A DNA stretch of 64,000 nt from Chytridium lagenaria (Eukaryota; Chytridiomycota; Chytridiomycetes; Chytridiales; Chytridiaceae): contig JAHLKC010000064.1 of the NCBI GenBank assembly GCA_025449115.1, positions 62,001 to 126,000 of the forward strand, given 5' to 3'. The notes beneath the pieces were generated by a model that worked only from the letters and a program-made list of their open reading frames with translations, searched no databases and was not told where the DNA came from. The position numbers and the translations under genes were made by a program. The first letter of the stretch is position 1. Each line of letters starts with the position of its first letter. Below, piece after piece: positions 47,145 to 57,031 of the stretch.

Positions 47145-48141
47145 ATGTTGCCACACCCTGAGCATGCGGCCGCTGCTCTACAGAACTTTGATCTTGAAGG
47201 TGAGAGGGAGTGGAGTGGAGTGGAGTGGAGTGTGGACGGATGGAATGTTTCATAGTGGAGGAATAGCTTTTAGTTTTTAGTTTAGTTAAGGCTTGGGACT
47301 GTCTGCACTCAAACCCCTGCGTCTGTTTCAGTGATCTTGTATCGTCCTTTTTTTAAGATTCTTTCTGTTAAGTTGGTGCTAATGTGTTGGTAAACAATGC
47401 AGTCGAGAAGGCGCGGAAAAGGTTAAAGACGAGGACAGAGGATGATTGCATGTCATTTGAACTCAGAAGTGAGACCTTCATCTCCATGCTCCCTGAGGGA
47501 GTTCGGAACCTTACAGTCAAAGAATTCTTGAGCCGATATCAAGGACGAGTGGATTTATTTCAAAAGGCATCAATGGAGAACACATTTTCAGGACTACGGT
47601 TTGTTGTCTGCGTCCTTTACAGCGCGTACTGACTCTTTGTGACTTCCGTGTGCGTGTTCAGGAATGAAACCAATGCTTTCGCAACTGCTCAGGTTTGTTA
47701 ATATTCACTACATTGCAGTTGGGTTCTGATACGCGATGTTAAAACACAGGCCGGATTTTTCCTCCAGAATGCCTAACCCCATGGGAAACCCGCCAGCATT
47801 TATTTCACGTCTCCCAGAAACCCCATTGTGCCAACCTCAACGCTTCCAAGCACCAACTGGACAATACAGCGTCCTGGCACCAAGACGATTCACCTTCATG
47901 GACAACGGATTTGTGGAGGGAGACTTTCCAAATCCACTCTCAAATTTAGGAACTTCCGGCATAACTATACCCTGGACGAAGGAACCACCATCATCGAAGT
48001 ACCGCTCACATCAAATCCTTCCACGACAAATTTCAAAGCACTTGGAAAAATAGGAAGGATGAACTCGCCAAAAAGTTGAAGGAAGCGAAAGAACAGTTGG
48101 ATAAGATGATCCTTCAATTGGATGCTGACGAAGATGATTGA
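47145..48141 (+). CDS. Borealin (Nbl1-type) chromosomal passenger complex subunit
   Basis: Borealin binds INCENP and Survivin and places Aurora B kinase on centromeres. The protein starts MLPHPEHAAAALQNFDLE. A 203-nt intron (47200-47402) interrupts a Val codon, after which it reads VEKARKRLKTRTEDD. The Nbl1/Borealin N-terminal helix ends SMLPEGVRNLTVKEFLSRYQ, the family core. A Pro-rich linker follows. The C-terminal part resembles the Borealin dimerisation region and reads GTTIIEVP, then FHDKFQSTWKNRKDELAKKL and KEAKEQLDKMILQLDADEDD, ending at 48141. One added base in each of two C runs (47970-47972 and 48002-48003) is needed to read it through. Two short introns lie between 47600 and 47750. 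A GGAGT microsatellite sits in the first intron. Confidence 0.75.
47207..47231 (+). repeat. GGAGT microsatellite, five units
   Basis: Five perfect GGAGT units lie in the first intron of the Borealin gene, just after its GTGAGAGG donor. Confidence 0.9.
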
Positions 48142-48359
48142 GCAAGTGTTTTGGGGGAATACATGTATAAATTTAACGAGGGTTCATCAAGCAAATGGGG
48201 GGATAAAGGAGCAACGAAGTTATGGGCTCGTCACCGCCGGGATCCCACGCGCGGCTTGGAGATTCTAAATCATGTCAATAATAATTCATTGCATATATAT
48301 TTTCGTTCAGCCATAGGAATATTTAAGGAGCGAAAAGAAATTATGTAATTTTTAGATAG

Positions 48360-49382
48360 CTACCTTCTGTTGGCCCGTCTTCCTGGCTCATCCTCAAACA
48401 TACCATGGAACTGATCGCGACGCGGATCGAAAGAGTCATAGTCACCCCTCGTAGGTCCTTTCGCCTTCTCCTCCTTTCTGATCTGCTCAACGGTCTTCTC
48501 AAGTTCCTCCTTCTCTTTTGCGAACTGAACTGCATCCTCTTTGATAAACTTGAGCCGAATATCAATAGTTTTCAATAGACTTTCGGTGATTTTCGACCTT
48601 TGAATAGCATGTTTAAATATGTACAATATCTGCAGTGTATGGACAAAGGTTCATACGTAGTTCAAACATACCAGTTCTGCAACGTTTCCAAGACGAGGAT
48701 AGCCTGTCCAGGCTTGAGATCCCGTCCCATAGCATACTCAATCTCGACGCATCCTCGCTTTTGGTCCAACTTTCCTTTAATGATATCTTGGTAAATTGCA
48801 TCAATTATCAAGTCCTCCAACTCTCGGACATTTGCCATATCGAGGTACTGCAACAGCTTTTCATATGAAAGAATCTAAAAAAAGAGCGCTTAGACCATCA
48901 AAGCAAAATCTGGGAATTCATTTGAAATACGAGAGGACTTACACGCTCGGAACCCGCAAGAGTCACAATTGACAGCTGTTTCAATTTCTTTAATTGCTGA
49001 AGGGTGAGGTGAGGAATGACATGCGCATTGGCTACATTCATTAGAAAGCAAGAAATAGGGGTAGCGTTAGCGCATCATGAATTCAAAGATTCTCCACCTT
49101 TGTAATCCTCGTAGGTCCCATATGCGAAAAGACTCAGAAGGTCGTAATGAGCTTTGTATTGAGGGTTCTGCGAGAGCTGAATGCGGTCAAGTCAGCTTTG
49201 CATACCCTTCGCGAAAGGATTGGAATGTAACCACTAAATACCTCCTTCACATTTGAAGTCTCGAGAAGCTCAGAAAATACAAAGACTCCAGGGGCGTTAA
49301 GCGCATCTTGGATGAGTTGTGAACAGGCACTGCCCTTTGCGCTCTTAGCGAGGAGGAGGTAAGTTTGGAGGGTTTGAGACAT
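48360..49382 (-). CDS. COP9 signalosome subunit 7
   Basis: CSN7 is a PCI-domain scaffold of the COP9 signalosome, which removes NEDD8 from cullin-RING ligases. The start is MSQTLQTYLLLAKSAKGSAC, then SQLIQDALNAPGVFVFSELL. The PCI part reads HVIPHLTLQQLKKLKQLSIV, LAGSERILSYEKLLQYLD, NVRELEDLIIDAIYQDIIKG and KLDQKRGCVEIEYAMGRDLK. The C-terminal helix is ITESLLKTIDIRLKFIKED, followed by a charged tail ending EPGRRANRR. This order and the ELEDLIIDAIY motif are typical of CSN7. Five introns, some under 70 nt, are present. Its start codon lies only 41 bp from the ATG assigned to the divergent + strand gene. Together with the F-box gene in this window it belongs to the cullin-ligase system, but the two are 27 kb apart. 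Confidence 0.88.
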
Positions 49383-49423
49383 GACGGTTGCAGCAAAAAT
49401 TCTCAAGGGTTGACCTGATTTCA

Positions 49424-50155
49424 ATGAACTGGACTGGAGGTGAACGGAGCTTGGCCAAGAAGAAGGGCCACAGCACCCATATTATGGGGGGGACAGCCAA
49501 CATTAAAGACATAAGAGATACGCTGAAAGTGCGGGAGTGGCAGGCGTTACAGGAAGCGAGTACATTGGGGAGCATGGCGGGGAATGGTGTCAGCTTGGAC
49601 GTTGCAAAGTTGTTATTTCACATTCATCGACTCAAGGCACTGGATATTAGTCGGCGAAACGCGCAGAAAGCCCACGAGGAATATAGCGATGAAGAGCATG
49701 ACTACGAAGAGGAGGAGGAAATTGATAAAGAACCTGGCTTAATCATTTACGAAAAGGAAGCTGCACCTGTGTCGACAGAACGTCAAAGCTTTCGGAGAAG
49801 CAGCGCGCCTCCCAGCCTCGCAGTTCCTGCGCCTATTTATATTTCGCGAACGTGTACCTCACCCACTCATTCTGTAGAAAGGAGTTATTGGAACAATACA
49901 GGTGGTCAGAGTCCTGCATCAAATCGGAATACATTGTCGACGTTACATCCTCCAACCATCACGACAGGCTCGCATTCAGGCTCGCATTCGGCTGAAGGAC
50001 TCTCAGATTCTATTGGAACCGCAAGCACTGCGGAAGCGAACGAACTCAAGGCGGATACTCTTGATCCTCGTGATGCTTCCATTTTACGCCTCTTGACTTC
50101 TTTTAAAAACGATGCACAGGACCAAGAATGGAGGAAACTGTTTGAGGGATGTTAA
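49424..50155 (+). CDS. unrecognised acidic, disordered protein
   Basis: I do not recognise this 243-residue protein, which appears intronless. It starts MNWTGGERSLAKKKGHSTHI, and the first 80 residues look folded: DIRDTLKVREWQALQEASTL, then SLDVAKLLFHIHRLKALDIS. A Glu-rich patch (SDEEHDYEEEEEIDKEPG) follows, and then a Ser/Thr-rich stretch to ILRLLTSFKNDAQDQEWRKL at the end, a likely helix. The ATG at 49424 is the first in the long frame; an earlier ATG at 49381 opens only a ten-codon frame that overlaps the CSN7 start codon on the other strand. It is convergent with the FKBP12 gene. No function can be given. Confidence 0.6.
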   Translation: MNWTGGERSLAKKKGHSTHIMGGTANIKDIRDTLKVREWQALQEASTLGSMAGNGVSLDVAKLLFHIHRLKALDISRRNAQKAHEEYSDEEHDYEEEEEIDKEPGLIIYEKEAAPVSTERQSFRRSSAPPSLAVPAPIYISRTCTSPTHSVERSYWNNTGGQSPASNRNTLSTLHPPTITTGSHSGSHSAEGLSDSIGTASTAEANELKADTLDPRDASILRLLTSFKNDAQDQEWRKLFEGC

Positions 50156-50651
50156 TGGCATCATGTGTTTGACGTTTTCTTCGAAGCCTCGAATTGAAAA
50201 TGGTGTAGCTCTCACATTTATGTATTTTAAATGAACATCGAATCAAACAAAGTTATATCGGCAAGCTTCTCAGCATGCAGTAACATTGGTGTTTCACTGC
50301 GAGAAAGAGATGCTCGACATTCTTTTATTGCAAATCATTACAACCCAGTCACTGGAGAGCGACTAAGTGGCTGGGTGAAAAGAATTTGCGTTCATAGATC
50401 CCTCAGTTGGTTTGAAGGTTAAACCTTACACCATAACGTTTCAAACAGAATTCAACAGAACAGGTGATAGTGGCCGTTTGTTATTGGATAAAAGGCTTAC
50501 TGCTGGATGTCTGCTCCAAAGATTATGAGAAGGATGGATATTTGGATGTAAAGTGTTTGGGAGAAAAAGTGAAAATATCGACTGCAAAAATGTATCCATT
50601 TTTATAGGTGACTTTTGTATTTAAAAGACAAGTAACAAAATTTATGCATCT
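50156..50651. other. convergent intergenic region
   Basis: This stretch of about 500 bp lies between the 3' ends of the unknown + gene and FKBP12. I see no gene; short open frames here have no recognisable features. Confidence 0.5.
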
Positions 50652-51690
50652 TTAGTTGATGGCAAGGAGCTCAACCTCGAAAGTAAGGTCAGCACGAGGA
50701 GGATCTTTCGTTCGAAAAAAAAAAGGTAAATGATTCGTTAGGCTGCTTGCCCAGTAACAAAAAACTAAAAGCAAAACGGTGTGTTAACATACCACAGGGC
50801 TGTAGCCACGCTCGCCGTACTTAAAAGGAGAAAGGAAAATGCAATTAGTATCAGCTTATCGTGAAGAAGGTTATCGATCGTACCGCGTAGTCGTAAGTAA
50901 TTTTCAAAAGAGCCTATCCAGAGAAGGGTTCATTAGTTCACTGCGCCAAACCTTCTATACAAAGCCTACCTTCTCGCCGAGGGAGAGCTGGGGAACACCC
51001 TCGTCCCATCCTAATCACGCAAAAAGTTTTAAAAACAAGAGGATGGATACTACGGATTCCTATCATGACCAGACGAAAGAAAGAAACGAACCCTTGATGA
51101 CCTGACCAACACCAATCTTGGTGACGAAAGGGGAACCGCGGTCGATGGAAGAGTCGAACTTCTTTCCGTTGCTGGTGAGCTGTTTTTGAGTATTGCGAGG
51201 AATATCCACATGTCAACCTATCATCCTCAATGGCAATGCAGGTATAACTTACAGTTCCGGTGTCTAATGTTGCGGAAATGATACGTAAATGCATCAGCTC
51301 TTAACTCAATGCATGCATGATAGCACATAGGAGACTTCAACTGAACTCTACTTACAATGAATCTTTACGGTGTCGCCCTGTTTATAAAAACAAAATGTGA
51401 GCCATCAGTGACACTCTTCGCGACGCAAACGCCTCTCAATGCTTACCTTCTTGGGGAAGTTGACGCCGTCACCGGCCTTGAGAGTTTCCTTGACGACACC
51501 CTGAATAACCAAGCATTTACATCAGAAATATCCCCAAAAACACAAGCTCAAAGAGATGAAATGAGTGCGAATTCATTCCAAAGGATGCGCTCCCATCCTA
51601 CTTCCTAGCCATCCTTCCATCCAACGCCGTACTTCATCAAGCACGCGATGGCCATCAGGCTCACCCGCAGCCACCTATGGTACCCACCAT
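50652..51690 (-). CDS. FKBP12-type peptidyl-prolyl isomerase
   Basis: This is the small cytosolic rotamase that binds FK506 and rapamycin. Joined exons read [92 protein letters not shown] and, at the end, [16 protein letters not shown]. The ligand-pocket residues are all there: Tyr in HYTG, Asp in KFDSS, Val-Ile and Trp in VIKGWDEG, and Tyr in YAYG. The gene is split into at least seven exons for a protein of about 108 residues. The first exon appears to be only the ATG (51688-51690, donor GTGGGT). One exon is 11 nt (51253-51263, ACACCGGAACT). One base is missing near 50701 (GG run), since the conserved VIPP needs it. Confidence 0.9.
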
Positions 51691-52164
51691 TTTACTTTCT
51701 GTTGAGGTGAAAAAGCGATGAAGTTGTAAAATTAGAATGTAACACGGGTCTTCGAAATAAATTTCCTCAAAATAATAAATAAATAAATACCGCGTCCATC
51801 ACAAAAGGTCGACCATCCACCCGTAAATCACCTTTTACTCATAATTCCGAATGCCAATTGCTCTGTGGAAAGGCTTGTAAGACTCCCTCTACTTCTCAGT
51901 TCATCTTTAAACAGCCGTTTAATACGACTTAGATCTCACGGCCCTTCAACGCTGCCACGGCTTCACTCACAGCCACGGCCGCGCCACACCGCCCTGTTAA
52001 GGCAAACGTAGTGGATCTTGAGGCTCCGTCTTTCAAATCAGCCCCTCATATTCAGCTCGATCAGAACTTTCTTTTGGGCTGTCCACTTCCAATGATCTCT
52101 CCAGTGCGGCCTATTCAATAAGTGAAGTCAAATCCATCCATAACACAAACAAGTGTCCACCAAC
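51691..52164. promoter_or_regulatory. divergent promoter region, FKBP12 and repeat-protein gene
   Basis: This 474-bp gap lies between two outward-facing genes. It contains an AATAAATAAATAAATA stretch near 51773 and no coding signal that I trust. Confidence 0.4.
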
Positions 52165-54853
52165 ATGTCAGGCACATTTGGTGGTCTACACGACCTTCTC
52201 AAGCAAATAACTACATTTCTATCAACTTCCCTTCTGTCGCTATGGAACACCTTCCTCGCACCTCTTGGCATGGCCCTTATACACCTTTTTATCGGGATCA
52301 TGAAAGGTGTTTGGCACGGACCCTTTTTTCGGCACCTCCGTCCACATACCCGATGGCGTTCTCGGCGTCCCCGTGGCAAAAAAATTACAACTCTTACCCA
52401 TTTTCAAAATCCTGGAAACCTCCGCAGCTTTTGTCCGCGTCGTGGGTACTCTTTTCGGGCTGGGGTTGGGTTCAGGATGTATACGCAAATGTTGCTTTTT
52501 GTAATGAGAGCATCGTGGTTCGGTGCGATTCCGGAATATCTTAACACGCAAGACGGACTGTGGAGCAAACTACCAGATCCAGTTTACAAAACAGTCATGG
52601 CGAGGATCGTAGGGGCGGTGATAGGAATGGTCGTCGGGTTTCGCTTCTTTGCCAACGCGCTGGTGTTGATGGCGAAGGGCTTCTTCTTTGGCTTTGATCC
52701 TATCATGATGCACTGTGCTGATGGGATGCTCTTCAAGTTGAATGGGGGATTTCCAAAGTCGTTTATTGGTAAAGCCTTCGGGCTACTGTTCGGCTTTGGT
52801 ATCGGATTCTACCCATTTATCAACTTTCTCACTGTTGCCCTGAGAGGACTTTGGTTTGGCATATACCCCGAAATTTTCGTAAAAGACCAGCATCTTCTTC
52901 CAATAGGAGCCCAGGCGGCTTACTCTACAGTTGCGGGAAGAATTGTTGGAGGCGTGGCTGGTGGTTTCTTGGGGCTTTTCGGGCTCGTGAACACCATATT
53001 TCTCATTTTATGGGGTTTTTTCTATGGCGCTGTCGGTGACTACCACTTGAAAGGAGGTGTGCTGGGGAAACCCGTATACCCCCTCAAATCGGTTGTCGGT
53101 CGAGCTTTTGGTTGCATTTTTGGGCTCTACTTTGGATTTAGAACATTCCTTGATGTCAGTCTCACCTTCATCTTGCATTTTTGGAAGTATATGTCGATGC
53201 TATGGTAAGCCTGCGCAATATTCACTAGAACGGGGAAAATTCTCATTTTATTTATAGGGAGGCTATCTCCAAAGTTCTTGGGTTCATTTACCGCGTCATT
53301 CTTCGTAACTTGGGGCGCATTTTTAAGTTCATTGGCTACGGAATATGGTACGGGTATGCACCTATGAAATGCCATCTTCAAGACGGTTTGCTTCCGAGCC
53401 TTTCAGAGAAGGACTGTGATATCGCACAGAGCAACGTTGACAAAACGTGTATGTCTATTGGCGCTTTTTTAGGGATGGGTGTAGGTCTTCGGGCCAAGTG
53501 CAACTTCATTACGATGATCCCAAGGGCTTCATGGCATGGACCACTTTCTCCAGACCTCATCATTGACGATGGGTTCCCTTGCCTCACTTTTCCAAAAAAG
53601 CCTCTGAAAACGGTCGTTGGAAAAGTTTTTGGTGTGGTCTTTGGACTTGGATTAGGGTTCCGGTCTTACACCAAGGTCCTTGGAATACTCATGAGAGGAG
53701 GATGGTACGGCGCCTTCCCACGAAACTGACCATGAAAGACGGATTCTTTTGGAGCCTCCTGAACCTGTATATAAGACCGCATGCGGATTGACAGCTGGGT
53801 GGCTTTGCGGTCTTGCTGTTGGTTGCAGATCATGCGTATCCTGCCTTACGGTACTCCCAAAGGGTATGTGGCTTGGTGTTGCACCCGACTTCTTCACGTT
53901 TAAGGACGCATGGCTCAAGATGACAGAATCTTCAGAATGGGAATCGCCTTTTGGAGGGCGACAGGACTTTGTGGGTTAATCGTTGGATTTCAGTTTTTCG
54001 TGAATGCAATCGTATTGATTTTACAATCCATGTGGATTGGGTGTGTTCACAAAGACTTTTTCTTTAAAGATGGTGTTCTGGGTCCACCTCGAAAAGTTAT
54101 GACTGGGCCTACTGGGGTAGGGCTTGGCGCTATTCTTGGCTTCGGGATAGGGTGGAGAAGCCTTGTTGATTTCTTCCTCATGGGTCTCCGTAGTTCTTGG
54201 TACGGTCGGCGTGGTCGACTATATAAAGTGTTTCCACCAAACGCCAAACTCCGCAGGAACTTAAATGGCAGCCTTAGTGTTATTGCACTCATTGAACCAA
54301 CAGCTGAGAGATAGAAGCAGCACGTCCTATTGTTTTTGAAGCCACTCCACTTCCTCCCATAAACGGCGAAGGTCGACATACAAGAAAGAGCTCGGAGCTT
54401 GCCGACGGGTTGATCCATCCTTCTTCAGGATCACCTGGATTGATTGTGGCGACGGATGACCCGGATCAAATTCGCAATGCGCGAAAAAAACTCCGAGGCG
54501 TCGCGGCCTCTTCATCTGGAGCAAAGAAGATTCATCCTCAAGGCACTTCCAGCCCCGAAACCCATGAAGGAGGTCGCAAAAAAGTCATTCCAAGTTGGAA
54601 ATAGCATTGCAGAAGAGAGCTTTAATGAAGCAACAAAATTGCCGGGGGCGCTCGTTCTTGTCGAAGGAAAAGACCAAGAATTGACAGGAAACTCAAGTTT
54701 GCCTATGGCTTTAGCCCCTTCCACTCCGCAAGCCGTTACATCGACATGACGGAAACCCTTCCTTCCTATGGTGTCAGTATGGCCCCGTCGTCCAAACCCA
54801 TGAGCGCAGCCACCATTGTGCCTCCAGACGAAACTAATATCCCCAATGCGTGA
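52165..54853 (+). CDS. tandem-repeat membrane protein, glycine-zipper and W-[FYH]-G units
   Basis: I do not recognise this family. The protein starts MSGTFGGLHDLLKQITTFLS, and a hydrophobic lead (MALIHLFIGIMKGVWHGP) introduces about ten tandem units of roughly 55 residues. A unit runs: a G...G...G zipper; G[FWLC][RQ] with a hydrophobic stretch; W[FYHL]G or a close variant; 6-10 residues, often ending DG; Pro-rich, often PVYKTV or PLKSVV. Unit starts (the GFR-like point) are near 52470, 52636, 52804, 52981, 53134, 53483, 53656, 53822, 53985 and 54150. Examples are LGLGFRSYTKVLGILMRGG and LIVGFQFFVNAIVLILQSM. One intron (53205-53257) lies in the divergent fifth unit. Single missing bases at 52471, 53717-53719 and 53747-53750 and near 53910 break the frame, and each is fixed so that repeat spacing is kept. 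A polytopic or re-entrant membrane protein is inferred. Confidence 0.75.
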
Positions 54854-54862
54854 TAACGTCAC

Positions 54863-56391
54863 AAGCAGAAAAAATGATGCAAATGCATGCCACTCAATTG
54901 CACCGGAGAATACTCCACGAAGTATACTGGGGTCAAAGTTCTTAAAGAGTGGTGGTCAAGCCTAACGAGCTCCCTGATCCCGTGGGAGGACGCCCTGAGG
55001 ACGAGTGGCTTACGCAGGGGCAACCACTCTGGCCGGAAATATCGCAGGTCCTTTGTTCTTGGAACTCTCTTTGGCCTTGGTGCAGGTCTTGCAGCTTGGT
55101 ATGCTATATTCCGTCAAACTCCTGGACAGTCCGTCCCGACCCTGTACACTACAGCATATTTTGGTGGTACAGCTCGCAATGGTATGCTACTTTTCTAATT
55201 GGAAAGCGGTACAGTTCTGGGCATCCTTCTCGCAGTCCTCGGTATTCGGAACGCGTTTAATCCTCTCTTCTACTCCCGCACCGTCCTCCGGGTTTCATAA
55301 CCAAAGTTTGGCAGCCTGCCTTACTTCCCACCTTGAGCTCATCGCTGTTCTCGCTTCACTCTCTATCTACCTCCGATAATGTGTGTTGGCGCCACCATTC
55401 GTCGACTCATTCGCTCCGTTTGGTATCTTATCCGCGCAATCGCCTGTGGAACTACGGGGGTGCGAATTCCTGCAAAGGAGCACGGCCGCCACCAACCCCT
55501 CCGTATTACTGGCGGGAAGATCACGAAAAAGCTTGTTCCGTGTCATCATTTTTGCAGCAATTGTGTCATTTATGACCATCTTTGCGCTCCCGGTGATGGT
55601 TGATCGTGGAGGTCTTCATTTGGCTTCAGGGTCAGTTACGGTGATAATTTCCATTAGCGTTGCGATCCCTATCCTTGACATTATGTTAAAATGGATGGCG
55701 CCTTCCTACCGCACGCGTCCCATAGATGATAGATCCGCGCAAAGGCTTGAAGCCGCCGGATTAACGAGGAAAGAAGCTGTGGAGCTGAACGGTCTTATGG
55801 TGTCAAGAATCGGGGCAGCGAAGATGGGAGGAAATACGACAGATCCGGCGGGACCGTTACGTATTTGGATAAGAATCATTGGGTTGTGGGCGGAAGACGA
55901 GGTTCGGTTGAAAAAAAATCCACAACGTGCTGATGGGTTGGAATCACATGCCGAATTCGGAAGCTGTACGTCGTCGAAGTCCTGGTGAGGAGAATGGGGC
56001 TCTGGGAAGCAGTGAACTTGTGATGATTCGCGGCCTGGACGCCGAGAGTCAGAGAAAGGTGGCGGAGGCAAGAACGAGACGCTCAAGCAGCGTTCCAAAA
56101 AATGGGCTTCCAAATCCATCAGCGGAAATGCATCGTGGTAGTTGGAGCAGAAGGGTCAGTGAAGTATTGATGCCGGGTCTCGCAACGTATCGCCGAAATT
56201 CGGAGATAGGGAATCAGTTGGGGTACTTTACCGATAAGCTTTCCGGGCGGCCTTTGGGAGAGCTTTTTGAGGTGGAAAATAGGTATTATAGGCTTGTATT
56301 GGAAGCCAACGATAAGCTTTGGATTTGGACATGGAATGGTGATTTCTCAAACTACGATAGCGGATCCGCATCATTGAATATATTTGTTTAA
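54863..56391 (+). CDS. probable C-terminal part of the repeat membrane protein
   Basis: No clear start codon or promoter separates this part from the repeat array, and the best reading is that the same gene continues. Frame pieces are VVVKPNELPDPVGGRPEDEW, then LGTLFGLGAGLAAWYAIF (again a glycine zipper), GTVLGILLAVLGIRNAFNPL, LFRVIIFAAIVSFMTIFALP and VTVIISISVAIPILDIML, i.e. about four further membrane segments. A cytoplasmic end follows: RSAQRLEAAGLTRKEAVELN, a basic Ser-rich stretch, and FEVENRYYRLVLEANDKLWI, ending SASLNIFV at 56391. At least six frame changes must be bridged, so the exact protein is uncertain. It could instead be a separate gene starting near 54863; the in-frame TGA-TAA pair at 54852-54857 would be the stop of the first. 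Confidence 0.5.
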
Positions 56392-57031
56392 TTCATATGA
56401 TTGAGTTAGTTTAATTTTTACATGCATAAATGCTTTATGATTTGTTCTACATATACCAACACCACTGATTCGCAGGTAAAAGCTAGTGAATTTGTCAGAG
56501 GAGTCTTTTCTTTTAGTTCATCAAATAAAAAGCAAACAAAACTACATCGTAACGTTTGATATTTAAAAGGTTTATTAAGATCTTATTCCTAATCCCCAGC
56601 GACTCGAAAGATACGGTAAACAAGAGAGAAAATCGCCGATCGGCGTGGAGAAGAACAAGCAACCATAGTAAAACACGATAAACCAACCATACAAGGAGTA
56701 TGAGAAAAAAATATGAACATTGATGCAAAACAAACTTTTTTCGTAAGGTGCCTTTCGAGAATGTAGAAAGTACAAAACGAAGAATAAAGATTTAGAACTC
56801 TAAGCGTTGTTTGTGGCCTGACAGTAAAGCCAAAACTATATAAATTAATTAGAGATAAATAAGGGCCAGAGGATTGATTAGAGGATAATAAAGGCGAATA
56901 CTAAGTTGTGGACAACATATGTCGCCTCCAATCCTTCATGATTAATTTGAGAAGAATATCAGGCAATCCGAAGCGAGAAGAGGGAGGAACGGAACGATTG
57001 CGCTAGCTATTTTAGAAGTTGACCCGCTTAA
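56392..57031. other. convergent intergenic region
   Basis: This stretch separates the 3' end of the repeat-protein gene from the 3' end of the NIPA gene. It is AT-rich and shows no gene, repeat or structured RNA that I can support. Confidence 0.5.

Noticed and set aside
52165..56391. Programmed ribosomal frameshifting in the repeat protein
   Set aside because: The breaks lie at different kinds of runs, recur in unrelated conserved genes and always lack one base. A sequencing cause is simpler.
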